Origin: an uncultured Coriobacteriaceae bacterium | GTDB lineage: Bacteria > Actinomycetota > Coriobacteriia > Coriobacteriales > Coriobacteriaceae | DNA length: 64,000 nt | Reading direction: 5' to 3' | Assembly (NCBI GenBank): GCA_949287085.1 | Contig: CASEER010000006.1 | Location: forward strand, 62,001-126,000 | Shown: positions 33,267 through 41,438 of the stretch, piece by piece | Position numbering within the stretch: position 1 is the stretch's first letter | Layout of the letters: each line of letters begins with the position of its first letter | Program-made: the position numbers and the translations under genes | Notes under the pieces: generated by a model | Database searches by the model: none | Told to the model about the DNA's origin: nothing | Seen by the model: the letters and a program-made list of their open reading frames with translations, nothing else

Positions 33267-35663
33267 TTATCCCCGATGGCCGCCGCGGTTGGCTTCACGC
33301 CCCTGACCTGCTCGATTGCGGCCGATGGCGCTGGAACCGCGTTTTCCAGCATCGCCAAAGGACGGTGAGCCCCCTGCGCTCTTGTTGTGTCCCTTGGGAC
33401 GGGGAACGTGCGCGCGGCCGCGGTCGTCGCGCGTGTTTGCCTGGTTATGCTTTCGGTCGCGGCACTCCACCTCGGCGCGCTTGGTCGAGCCCGGCCGGCT
33501 CGAGTTGCTTCCGCGCCCACGAGCGCGCTTGCCCGGACCGTGGGGCCGCTGCCCCTTGACCGGCGCTATCAGGCATTTTGGCCCATAGCCAATCAGGTCG
33601 GTGCGGCCGGCCTTTTGGAGTGCCTCGCGCACCAGCTCGTAATTATCGGGGTTGCGATACTGGATGAGCGCCCGCTGGAGCGCTTTTTCATGTGCGGTTT
33701 TGGGCACGTATACGGGCTCCATGGTGCGCGGGTCAACGCCGGTGTAATACATGCAGGTGCTCATGGTGCTCGGCGTGGGGTAGAAGTCCTGCACCTGCTC
33801 GGGGTTATAGCCCATGTCGCGCACATATTCGGCCAGCTCAACAGCTTCTTTGAGCGTGGACCCCGGATGGCTTGACATAAGGTAGGGCACCAGGTACTGG
33901 TCACGCCCGAGTTCGCGGTTCATAGCGCGGTACTCGCTCACAAAGCGGTCGTAGACGGCGCGGCTCGGCTTGCCCATCACGCTCAGCACGGCGTCGCTCA
34001 CGTGCTCCGGCGCTACCTTGAGCTGGCCCGAAACGTGGTATTCGCAGAGCTCGCGCAAGAACGTCTTGTTTGGATCGGGGTCGGCCAGCAGGTAGTCGAA
34101 GCGGATGCCGCTGCGCACAAAGACCTTCTTCACGCCGGGCAGCGCGCGCAGTTCGCGTAGAAGCTGTACGTAGTCGCTTTCGTCGACCTTCATACTGCGG
34201 CAAACCTTGGGCCACAGACAGCGCTTGTGCACGCATGCACCGTGGGTGAGCTGCTTTTTGCATGCCGGCTGGCGGAAGTTCGCCGTGGGGCCGCCCACGT
34301 CGTTGATGTAGCCCTTGAAGTCGGGCTCTTGTGTGATGCGCCGCGCCTCGGCTAGCAGGCTCTCGTGACTGCGCGCCTGCACGATGCGCCCCTGGTGGAA
34401 GGTGAGCGCGCAGAAGCTGCACTCGCCAAAGCATCCGCGGTTGGAGATGAGGCTCATTTTGACCTCTTTGAGTGCGGGTACGCCGCCTGCCGCCTCGTAA
34501 TCCGGGTGGTAGGTGCGCGTGTAGGGAAGGTCGTACGACTCATCAAATTCCGCGGTGGTAAGCGGCTTGGCTGGTGGGTTCTGCACCACGTAGACATCGT
34601 GCGGGTAGGGCTCCACGAGCCGGTGCCCGCTGAATGGGTCCATGTTTTCGTACTGCGTGTTGAAGCTGCGGGCATAGGTGAGGCGATCGGCTTCGAGCTC
34701 GTCCCAGCTAGGGAGTTCGATGGCGTCGTAGACCTCGTCGAGCGAGCGCGTTCGGTAAACGGTGCCATCGATGTAGGTAATCTGCTCGATGGGGAGACCC
34801 GCGTCGAGTGCTTCGGCAAGTTCGATGATGGGGCGCTCGCCCATGCCGTAGATAATGAGGTCGGCGCCGGAGTCGAGCAGCACGGAGCGCTTGAGCCGGT
34901 CCTGCCAGTAGTCGTAGTGCGCAAGACGGCGCAGGCTCGCCTCGATGCCGCCGAGAATGATGGGCGTGTGCTTGAAGGTGCGGCGGATGAGGTTGCCGTA
35001 CACGATGGCGGCATGGTCCGGCCGAGCACCCATGCGCCCGCCGGGCGTGTAGGCGTCGGTACGGCGGCGGTGCTTGCTCACGCTGTAGTGGTTGACCATG
35101 GAGTCCATATTGCCCGCCGAAACCAGGAAGGCCAGGCGCGGCTCGCCGAGGATGGTGACGCTCTTAGGGTCGCGCCAGTCGGGCTGGGCGATAAATCCAA
35201 CCTTGTAACCATGCGCTTCGAGCAGACGGCAGATAATGGCCGCGCCAAAGCTCGGGTGGTCAACGTAGGCGTCGCCGCAGATGTAGACGAAGTCGCACTG
35301 GTCCCAGCCGCGCTCCTGCATGTCCACGCGCGTGGTGGGCAGGAAATCCGCGCGCGTCAGGCCGAGCGCCGTGGGCCCGGTGGGGTCAAGTGCTTTGGGC
35401 TCGCTGGGGCCGCGTGTCGCGGAGCTGCTAGAATCGGGCGCCGCGGAGCCGGGTGCTTTGGGCCTGTTAGGACCGGGCGCCGCGGGGTCGTTGGAGCCGA
35501 GCTTCGCAGCGCCGCTGGAGCCGTGCGCTTTGGGGCGGCTGGAGCCGGATGCCGCGGCACCGCCGTGACCGGACTTTTTGGGCCTGGTAGAGGCGTGCGC
35601 GGGTTTCTTGCTGTGCGGCTTTGGTTTGCGAGCGCTGCGCGATGCGGGGGAGGAGGTGGACAT
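33267..35663 (-). CDS. YgiQ-family radical SAM protein
   Basis: 798 aa. The radical SAM cluster motif is NRGCFGECSFCAL (CxxxCxxC) in the middle of the protein; upstream YICGDAYVDHPSFG, GGIEASLRRLAHYDYW and LLIYGMGE-type segments and downstream QDFYPTPSTMSTCMYYTGVDP are YgiQ signatures. The reaction is unknown; the family is widespread in anaerobes. Residues 1-120 are low complexity (Ser/Pro/Lys/Ala repeats built on RPKA/GPNRPKAPG), and the last 100 residues are Arg/Gly/Asn-rich. The start at 35663 (MSTSSPASRSARKPK) is supported by GAAGG; further upstream the frame runs through 36-bp minisatellite DNA. Confidence 0.93.
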   Translation of the reverse strand: MSTSSPASRSARKPKPHSKKPAHASTRPKKSGHGGAAASGSSRPKAHGSSGAAKLGSNDPAAPGPNRPKAPGSAAPDSSSSATRGPSEPKALDPTGPTALGLTRADFLPTTRVDMQERGWDQCDFVYICGDAYVDHPSFGAAIICRLLEAHGYKVGFIAQPDWRDPKSVTILGEPRLAFLVSAGNMDSMVNHYSVSKHRRRTDAYTPGGRMGARPDHAAIVYGNLIRRTFKHTPIILGGIEASLRRLAHYDYWQDRLKRSVLLDSGADLIIYGMGERPIIELAEALDAGLPIEQITYIDGTVYRTRSLDEVYDAIELPSWDELEADRLTYARSFNTQYENMDPFSGHRLVEPYPHDVYVVQNPPAKPLTTAEFDESYDLPYTRTYHPDYEAAGGVPALKEVKMSLISNRGCFGECSFCALTFHQGRIVQARSHESLLAEARRITQEPDFKGYINDVGGPTANFRQPACKKQLTHGACVHKRCLWPKVCRSMKVDESDYVQLLRELRALPGVKKVFVRSGIRFDYLLADPDPNKTFLRELCEYHVSGQLKVAPEHVSDAVLSVMGKPSRAVYDRFVSEYRAMNRELGRDQYLVPYLMSSHPGSTLKEAVELAEYVRDMGYNPEQVQDFYPTPSTMSTCMYYTGVDPRTMEPVYVPKTAHEKALQRALIQYRNPDNYELVREALQKAGRTDLIGYGPKCLIAPVKGQRPHGPGKRARGRGSNSSRPGSTKRAEVECRDRKHNQANTRDDRGRAHVPRPKGHNKSAGGSPSFGDAGKRGSSAIGRNRAGQGREANRGGHRG

Positions 35664-35758
35664 GTGGCCTTCTTTCGTCCGCCCTATCCTACCATGTCGT
35701 CGTGTCCAGGCCACACCGCCCGCGTGGCATCGACCGGCGGGGTGCCAGCCCGCGAGGC

Positions 35759-35852
35759 GCATTCGTGATGCGAGACCGCGCCCGTTCACGACGGGCATCC
35801 GTGATACGAGTTCGCACCCGTTCACGACGTGCTCCCGTGATGTAAGTCTGCG
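35759..35852. repeat. 36-bp minisatellite, left of palindrome C
   Basis: Units at 35759-35794, 35795-35830 and a partial third from 35831 share CGTGATNCGAG and CCCGTTCACGACG. Because 36 is divisible by three, the frame upstream of ygiQ stays open, giving a spurious N-terminal extension. Confidence 0.85.
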
Positions 35853-35877
35853 CCGCACCCGGGCGGGGCCGTTTATA

Positions 35878-35943
35878 GTTCGGGCGCTTTTTACGTATAT
35901 AAAGCCATGATCAACCACTTATATACGTAAAATCCGCCCGAAC
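35878..35943. repeat. 66-nt palindromic repeat, family 1, copy C
   Basis: Begins GTTCGGGCGCTTTTTACGTA and ends AATCCGCCCGAAC; 23 of 26 arm positions pair. Same length and arm sequence as copies A and B, with a different loop. Lies between ygiQ and thrB. Confidence 0.9.
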
Positions 35944-35999
35944 GTGAGGTCTGGTACGTGAGGTCTGGTACGTGGGGTCTAGTACGTGGGGTCTAGTGC
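35944..35999. repeat. 14-bp x4 minisatellite, right of palindrome C
   Basis: Four head-to-tail units of GTGAGGTCTGGTAC / GTGGGGTCTAGTAC start directly at the palindrome edge and end 12 nt before the thrB stop codon. Confidence 0.9.
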
Positions 36000-36011
36000 T
36001 ACGTGGCGCGG

Positions 36012-36893
36012 CTACAGATACTCGATCTGGGCGCCCTGGGTGTCGCACGTCAGGATGTGCGTCTCGCACGCGGGGAACTGCTCGCGCAGGCGGACCTGCA
36101 GGAACTTGGCCACGATGGTGTCGTCGGTGACGGCCATGAGCGTGGAGCCCGAGCCGCTGATCCAGAGGGTCTTTGCGCCGCCGTCGAGGCAGGTGGCGCG
36201 GATGGCGTCGTAGTCGGGGATGAGCTTGCGGCGGTACGGCTCCTGCAAGCGGTCGTCGTTGGCAGCGGCAATAAGGTCAAGATCGCCCGTCTCGAGCCCG
36301 CGCGTTAGCCCGGCGATGCGGCCCATCTGCCACACGGCGGTGCTGAGCGGCACCTCCTGCGGCACCACCTTGCGCGCCTCGCTCGTGTGCACTTCGTAGG
36401 GCGGAATGATGGTGATAAAGCGCAGGCGATCGCTCACGTTGTAGCGCAGGCAGCGCGGCAGCTCGCCCGCGGGCGTAAAGGAGCACACGGCCGCACCCAG
36501 AAGCGCGGGGGCCACGTTGTCGGGGTGCCCCTCGAGCTCGGTTGCCATGGCGACGAGCTCCTCGCGCGTCACGGTGTGGCGGGTGAGCGCCGCGGCACCC
36601 ATGATGCCGGCGACCACGCAGGTCGAGCTGGAGCCCAGGCCGCGTGCGACGGGAATCTCGGTCTGAATGTCGATGCTCATGGGGAAGGGCTCCATGCCCC
36701 ACCGCTCAAGCGCCTGCTCAAAGGCCACGTAGACCATGTTGTCGCGGTTGCGAAACTCCTCCGGACAGCCCGTGATGGTGAGCTTGTCGGCGTGGTCAAA
36801 GGTAAAGTGCGAATACAGTGAGACGGCCATGCCAAGTGTGTCGTACCCAATGCCCAGGTTAGCGCTCGTGGCCGGTACCGTGACTTTGATCAT
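36012..36893 (-). CDS. thrB: Homoserine kinase
   Basis: 293 aa GHMP kinase that phosphorylates homoserine using ATP, the penultimate step of threonine synthesis. VPATSANLGIGYDTLGMA at the N-terminus, the ATP loop PVARGLGSSSTCV (residues about 90-102), GHPDNVAPALLG and SGSGSTLMAV near the end are all family motifs. It follows thrC by 18 nt; CAGAGGT in that spacer serves as the ribosome binding site. The 22 bases covering the thrC stop and this spacer recur exactly at 41352-41373. Confidence 0.96.
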   Translation of the reverse strand: MIKVTVPATSANLGIGYDTLGMAVSLYSHFTFDHADKLTITGCPEEFRNRDNMVYVAFEQALERWGMEPFPMSIDIQTEIPVARGLGSSSTCVVAGIMGAAALTRHTVTREELVAMATELEGHPDNVAPALLGAAVCSFTPAGELPRCLRYNVSDRLRFITIIPPYEVHTSEARKVVPQEVPLSTAVWQMGRIAGLTRGLETGDLDLIAAANDDRLQEPYRRKLIPDYDAIRATCLDGGAKTLWISGSGSTLMAVTDDTIVAKFLQVRLREQFPACETHILTCDTQGAQIEYL

Positions 36894-36911
36894 GTGAAAT
36901 TACCTCTGTCC

Positions 36912-38522
36912 TCATTTCGCCTGGCAGGCGTGCTCCACGTAGGCTGCCATGCCATCCACGTCCACCACGTCGTCGTGCAGCACGGCGGCCTGCTTGAGGT
37001 TTGCGAGCTGCGCGGGCGGGGTGGTGCCGGTTGCCTCTGCCAGCACGTCCATGCAGGCAAAGTCGTCGGCGGGAACATCGAGCTTGAGCGATTCGGCCAC
37101 GGCGCGCGGGAACTTGTACGGGCTCGCCGTAGAGAGCAGCACACGAGCGCAGGCGCCGGCTGTAGCGGGCACCTGCTCAAGCACGTGGTAGCCGCAGGCG
37201 GTGTGCGGGTCAATAAGGTAGTGGTGGCTGTTCCAGCAGTCGGCAATGGCCGCGCGCACCTCGTCTTCATCGGCCCAGCCGCAGGCAAACACGCTTTGGA
37301 TGCGGGCGAGTAGCTCGTCCGGCACCTCGTAGCGGCCCTCGCGGGCCAGCTGGTCCATGAGCGACGCCACGAGCTCGCAGTCGCCGTCGCTCAGGTAATA
37401 GAGCATGCGCTCGAGGTTGCTCGAGATAAGGATGTCCATGCTCGGCGAGATGGTGGTGAAAAACGGGCGCTTGCGGTCGTAGACGCCGGTGGTCAAGAAG
37501 TCGTAGAGCACGTTGTTCTTGTCGCTCGCCACGATGAGCTTTGCCACGGGCAGGCCCAGGAGCTTGGCGTAGTAGCCGGCGAGTACGTCGCCAAAGTTGC
37601 CCGTGGGCACGCAGAACTCAATGGCGTCGCCCGCGGCGATGGCGCCCGTGCGCAAGAGCTGCGCATATGCGGCAAAGTAGTACACGACCTGCGGCACCAA
37701 GCGCCCCACGTTGATGGAGTTGGCGCTGCTGAGCACCACGCCCTGCGCGGCCAAGCGGTCGGCGAGCGCGCGGTCGGCAAAGATGCGCTTTACGGCGCTC
37801 TGCGCGTCGTCAAAGTTGCCGCGCACGCCGCAAACAACCACGTTGCTGCCGGCTTGCGTGGTCATCTGCAGCTCCTGCACGTGACTGACCTTGCCTTCGG
37901 GGTAAAAGACGGTGATGCCGCAGCCGGGGGCGTCCGCAAAGCCGGCTAGCGCCGCTTTGCCCGTGTCGCCTGAGGTGGCGGTTACGATCATGATCTTCTC
38001 GGACGGCTGAGCCCCGGCGCTATCGTTGGCGCTCGTTGCGTCGCTCGTGGAGCCGTTGCCCGCCGCGTTCGCGCTGTCGCTCGTGCGCGCCATGAGCCGC
38101 GGCAGCATCTGGAGCGCTACGTCCTTGAAGGCGCTCGTGGGGCCATGGAAGAGTTCGAGCACGTAGGGCGTGCTCACGCCGGCCGCGTCAGCGTCCGAGC
38201 CGGCCGCGTCGGCACCCGCATGCGCCGCGTCGGGCGTGGCCAGCGGCACGAGGGGCGTTATCTCGGCCGAGGCAAACGTGCCGGTATACGCCTCGTCCAC
38301 ACAAGCGGCAATCTCGTCCGCTGTGTAATCAGGTAGTAACATCTGCAGCACGTCGCGCGCGATCTGCGCATAGGATTTATCGGCCAAGCCCGCTACGTCG
38401 AGTTTTGCCGAGCCGAGCTCGTCCGAGACAAACAGCCCGCCATCCGGTGCAATTCCTGTGCGAATCGCTTCCTTAGCTGTGCACGACGCGGCGCGTGAAC
38501 GTGTACTATGATACGAATTCAT
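36912..38522 (-). CDS. thrC: Threonine synthase
   Basis: 536 aa PLP enzyme converting O-phosphohomoserine to threonine. The PLP lysine lies in ELFHGPTSAFKDVAL; TATSGDTGKAALAGF, FYPEGKVSHVQELQMTTQAGSNVVV, SANSINVGRLVPQVVYYFAAY and PTGNFGDVLAGYYAK follow as in the family. The length exceeds the usual 490-500 aa because of two Ala/Asp/Ser/Gly-rich inserts (about residues 98-118 and 147-175) flanking the PLP-lysine segment. GAGGAG with 6-nt spacing fixes the start at 38522. Operon with thrB; divergent from lysC. Confidence 0.96.
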   Translation of the reverse strand: MNSYHSTRSRAASCTAKEAIRTGIAPDGGLFVSDELGSAKLDVAGLADKSYAQIARDVLQMLLPDYTADEIAACVDEAYTGTFASAEITPLVPLATPDAAHAGADAAGSDADAAGVSTPYVLELFHGPTSAFKDVALQMLPRLMARTSDSANAAGNGSTSDATSANDSAGAQPSEKIMIVTATSGDTGKAALAGFADAPGCGITVFYPEGKVSHVQELQMTTQAGSNVVVCGVRGNFDDAQSAVKRIFADRALADRLAAQGVVLSSANSINVGRLVPQVVYYFAAYAQLLRTGAIAAGDAIEFCVPTGNFGDVLAGYYAKLLGLPVAKLIVASDKNNVLYDFLTTGVYDRKRPFFTTISPSMDILISSNLERMLYYLSDGDCELVASLMDQLAREGRYEVPDELLARIQSVFACGWADEDEVRAAIADCWNSHHYLIDPHTACGYHVLEQVPATAGACARVLLSTASPYKFPRAVAESLKLDVPADDFACMDVLAEATGTTPPAQLANLKQAAVLHDDVVDVDGMAAYVEHACQAK

Positions 38523-38618
38523 ATGAAGCTCCTCGTTAGCCCCGGTGATAGCAGTATGCCCATGGTATCAGAGCGTGCGCGTGGCCGGCGGCTGGGTCAG
38601 AAAGGTAACCACTTCGTT

Positions 38619-40016
38619 ATGATTAAGATTGCCAAGTTTGGTGGCTCATCGGTGGCCGACGCCAAGCACTTCCGCCAGATTAAAAAGATCGTTGACGCCG
38701 ATCCTGCCCGTCGGTTTGTGGTGGTTTCGGCGTGCGGCCGTCGGTACAAGTCCGACGCTAAGGTGACGGACCTGCTCTACCTCGTGGCTGCGCACGTGCG
38801 CTACCACGTGTCGTGCGACGACCTGCTGAACGACATCGCCCAGCGCTACTTTGCCATTGCGGACGAGCTGGAGCTCAGCTATCCCATTCGCGACGAGTTT
38901 GCCCAGTTTGCCCAGAAGGCCAAGGCCGGCGAGCTCTCGACCGAGGAACTCGTGAGCCGTGGCGAGTACTTTACGGCGCAGCTTATGGCCGAGTACCTGG
39001 GGCTGCCGTTTCTCGACGCGGCCGACGTGGTGGCCTTCCATCATGACGGCACGCTCTCTATGACGCGCACGCACGCGCTGGTTCAGGAGCGCGGCATCCC
39101 CGGCGGTTTTGTGATGCCGGGCTTTTACGGCGCCACGCGCGAGGGGCAGATCAAGCTGCTCGACCGCGGCGGTGGCGATATCTCGGGTTCGATTCTTGCC
39201 AAGTGTCTCGGCGCTGATCTGTACGAGAACTGGACCGATGTCTCGGGCTTCTTGTCTGCCGACCCGAGCATTGTGGAAAAGCCGCAGCCCATTAGCCGTA
39301 TCACCTACCAGGAGATGCGTGAGCTCTCGTATATGGGCGCGAGCGTTCTGCACGAGGAGGCCGTGTTCCCCGTCATGGAGGCGGGCATTCCCATCGCGGT
39401 GAAAAACACCAACCGCCCGCTTGATCCGGGCACGATCATTTCGGATCGCGAGGACTACGTGTCGGACGAGCCCATCATCACGGGCGTGACGGGCAAGCGC
39501 AACTTTGTGGCGGTGCATATCTTTAAAGACCACATGTCCAACGAGGTGGGCTTCATCCGTCGTGTGCTCTCGATTTTTGAGCGCTATCGCGTGTCGGTTG
39601 AGCACATCCCCTCGGGTATCGATTCATTTGCCGTGGTGGTGCAGGGCGCCGACGTTAAGGACTCGCTGTGGTCCATTGTGGCGGACATCAAGACCGACGT
39701 TGCACCCGACAAGATCAAGGTCGTGGACGATCTGGCGCTCATCTCGACCGTGGGCCGCAACATGATCGGCCGCCCGGGCGTGTCGGGCTCGCTCTTTGCG
39801 GCACTCGGCCAGGAGGGCATCTCGATTCGCATGATCGCGCAGGGCTCGGACGAGATCAACATTATCGTGGGCGTGCGCGACGAGGACTTCGAGCACGCGA
39901 TTCGCGCCATCTACCGGGCATTCTCGGACGGCGATCACCTGCTGGAGCTTTCGGACCTTAAGCGCGCCGAGGAAGCCGCGCGCGCCGAGGCCGCCGTGCT
40001 CACGGATCAGGCATAG
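38619..40016 (+). CDS. lysC: Aspartate kinase
   Basis: 465 aa enzyme phosphorylating aspartate, the entry to lysine, threonine and methionine synthesis. KFGGSSVADAKHFRQIKKIV at the N-terminus, VSRGEYFTAQLMAEYLG, DRGGGDISGSILAKCLGADLYENWTDVSGFLSADP and two C-terminal ACT domains (ISIRMIAQGSDEINIIVGV in the second) identify a single-chain aspartokinase likely subject to feedback control. ATG 38619 matches the family start, though AGAAAGG is 13 nt upstream; an in-frame ATG at 38556 is less likely. Followed by asd after 271 nt. Confidence 0.95.
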   Translation: MIKIAKFGGSSVADAKHFRQIKKIVDADPARRFVVVSACGRRYKSDAKVTDLLYLVAAHVRYHVSCDDLLNDIAQRYFAIADELELSYPIRDEFAQFAQKAKAGELSTEELVSRGEYFTAQLMAEYLGLPFLDAADVVAFHHDGTLSMTRTHALVQERGIPGGFVMPGFYGATREGQIKLLDRGGGDISGSILAKCLGADLYENWTDVSGFLSADPSIVEKPQPISRITYQEMRELSYMGASVLHEEAVFPVMEAGIPIAVKNTNRPLDPGTIISDREDYVSDEPIITGVTGKRNFVAVHIFKDHMSNEVGFIRRVLSIFERYRVSVEHIPSGIDSFAVVVQGADVKDSLWSIVADIKTDVAPDKIKVVDDLALISTVGRNMIGRPGVSGSLFAALGQEGISIRMIAQGSDEINIIVGVRDEDFEHAIRAIYRAFSDGDHLLELSDLKRAEEAARAEAAVLTDQA

Positions 40017-40028
40017 CCGCGGGGTGGT

Positions 40029-40108
40029 GGTGCTGGTTCGGGGAGGCGATGGTGGCCCGGGACAGTGGTGCTGCCCCGGGCGGCAATGGTGGCTCGGGAC
40101 AGTGGTGC
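40029..40108. repeat. 37/38-bp imperfect tandem repeat between lysC and asd
   Basis: Two units (from 40029 and 40067) share GGTGCTG and GGTGGCCCGGGACAGT / GGTGGCTCGGGACAGT, and a third begins GGTGCC. The remaining gap holds a TTTCCA-AA-TGGAAA dyad (near 40174-40187) and a TACACT box, possibly the asd promoter. Confidence 0.75.
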
Positions 40109-40287
40109 CAGGCCTGCTTGTTGCGTGTGAGACGACGACGCTCGGTTTGCTTGCCCCCGCTGGCGATGCTTGTTTTCCAAATGGAAACATGGGCACGGTA
40201 CACTCACCTAACTGGACAAACGCGGCTCTATGAACCCGCGTAGGAACGCGCTGGGCGCATGATGCAGGCGCGCAACGGGAGGACCTC

Positions 40288-41310
40288 ATGAAGCAGTACA
40301 CGATTGCCATCCTGGGTGCGACGGGTGCGGTGGGCACGCAGATGCTCCAATGCTTGGACGAGCAGGAGATTCCCGTTGGCGAGCTGCGCCTGCTGGCAAG
40401 CGCGCGCAGTGCGGGTAAGACGGTCGAGTTCCGCGGCCAGACGATTACCATTCAAGAGGCAACTCCCGCGGCATTCGAGGGATGCGACTTTGTGCTCGGC
40501 GCGGCGGACGATGCCGTTGCCAAGCAGCTGCTGCCGGAGGCCGTGAAGGCCGGCGCTGTGGTGGTGGACAACAGCCACGCGTTCCGCATGGACCCCGAGG
40601 TGCCGCTCGTGGTGCCCGAGATCAACGGCGCCGACGTGGCTTGGCACAAGGGCATTATCGCGAACCCCAACTGTGCGACCATCATCGGGCTTGTGCCCAC
40701 GTGGCCGCTCCATCAGCTTGCGGGCGTGACGCGCATGGTGGTGTCAACGTACCAGGCAGCAAGTGGCGCGGGCGCGCCGGGTATGGCCGAGCTTGAGGCG
40801 CAGATTGCGGCGCTCGGCCGTGGCGAGGAGCTGCCGGAGCCGCACACGTTCGCGGCACAGCTCGTGAGCAATCTGATCCCGCAGATCGGCGGCTTTAACG
40901 AGGAAGGCTACACCTCCGAGGAGATGAAGCTCCAAAACGAGGGTCGTAAGATTATGCACCTGCCGGAGCTCCGCGTGAACTGCACGTGCGTGCGCGTGCC
41001 GGTGCTGCGCTCGCATTCCGAGAGCATTACGCTTGAGTTTGAGCGCGATATTACCGTTGAGGAGGCGCGCGCGGCGCTGGCTGCGGCCCCGGGCGTGAAG
41101 CTCGTAGACGACCGCGATGCCGCTAATGCACACGATTGCTTCCCCATGCCGATCGATACCTCTGACCAGGACCTTGTGTGGGTGGGTCGCGTGCGTCGCG
41201 ACATTTCGAACCCCGAGGCTACGCGCGGCATCACCTTCTGGTGCTGCGGCGACCAGATTCGCAAGGGTGCCGCCACCAACGCTGTCCAGATCCTCAAGCT
41301 CCTCGTGTAG
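40288..41310 (+). CDS. asd: Aspartate-semialdehyde dehydrogenase
   Basis: 340 aa NADPH-dependent enzyme reducing aspartyl phosphate to the semialdehyde. The Rossmann loop is ILGATGAVGTQML; the catalytic cysteine lies in IIANPNCATIIGLVPTWPLHQ; VSTYQAASGAGAPGM and VRVPVLRSHSESI are conserved. GGGAGGAC precedes the start. With lysC upstream and thrC/thrB nearby it supplies the shared aspartate branch. A long palindrome begins at its stop codon. Confidence 0.97.
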   Translation: MKQYTIAILGATGAVGTQMLQCLDEQEIPVGELRLLASARSAGKTVEFRGQTITIQEATPAAFEGCDFVLGAADDAVAKQLLPEAVKAGAVVVDNSHAFRMDPEVPLVVPEINGADVAWHKGIIANPNCATIIGLVPTWPLHQLAGVTRMVVSTYQAASGAGAPGMAELEAQIAALGRGEELPEPHTFAAQLVSNLIPQIGGFNEEGYTSEEMKLQNEGRKIMHLPELRVNCTCVRVPVLRSHSESITLEFERDITVEEARAALAAAPGVKLVDDRDAANAHDCFPMPIDTSDQDLVWVGRVRRDISNPEATRGITFWCCGDQIRKGAATNAVQILKLLV

Positions 41311-41438
41311 GGGTTGGTTGGGGACGGGGTCGTTCCAACCCCTTATGTGAGATGAGGACAGAGGTAATTTCACCTATTTCACCTGTGTCCAGCCAGGGGT
41401 TGAAATGGGTTGAACGAACACGTCCCCAACCAACCCCT
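41309..41438. repeat. 130-nt palindrome between asd and the ABC permease
   Basis: Outer arms are a perfect 18-bp inverted repeat (41309-41326 with 41421-41438); they overlap both stop codons of the convergent genes. An inner stem pairs GGACA-N-AGGT with ACCT-N-TGTCC. Probably a bidirectional terminator, but its inner segment matches the thrC-thrB junction exactly over 22 nt, indicating a dispersed element. Confidence 0.8.

Noticed and set aside
33063-33368. 101-residue plus-strand open frame before ygiQ
   Set aside because: Its second half is antisense to the ygiQ 3' end and no family is recognised; an upstream Shine-Dalgarno is weak.
35664-35918. N-terminal extension of the YgiQ frame
   Set aside because: It is translated from 36-bp minisatellite DNA and part of palindrome C; the frame stays open because 36 is a multiple of three. 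A ribosome binding site supports 35663.
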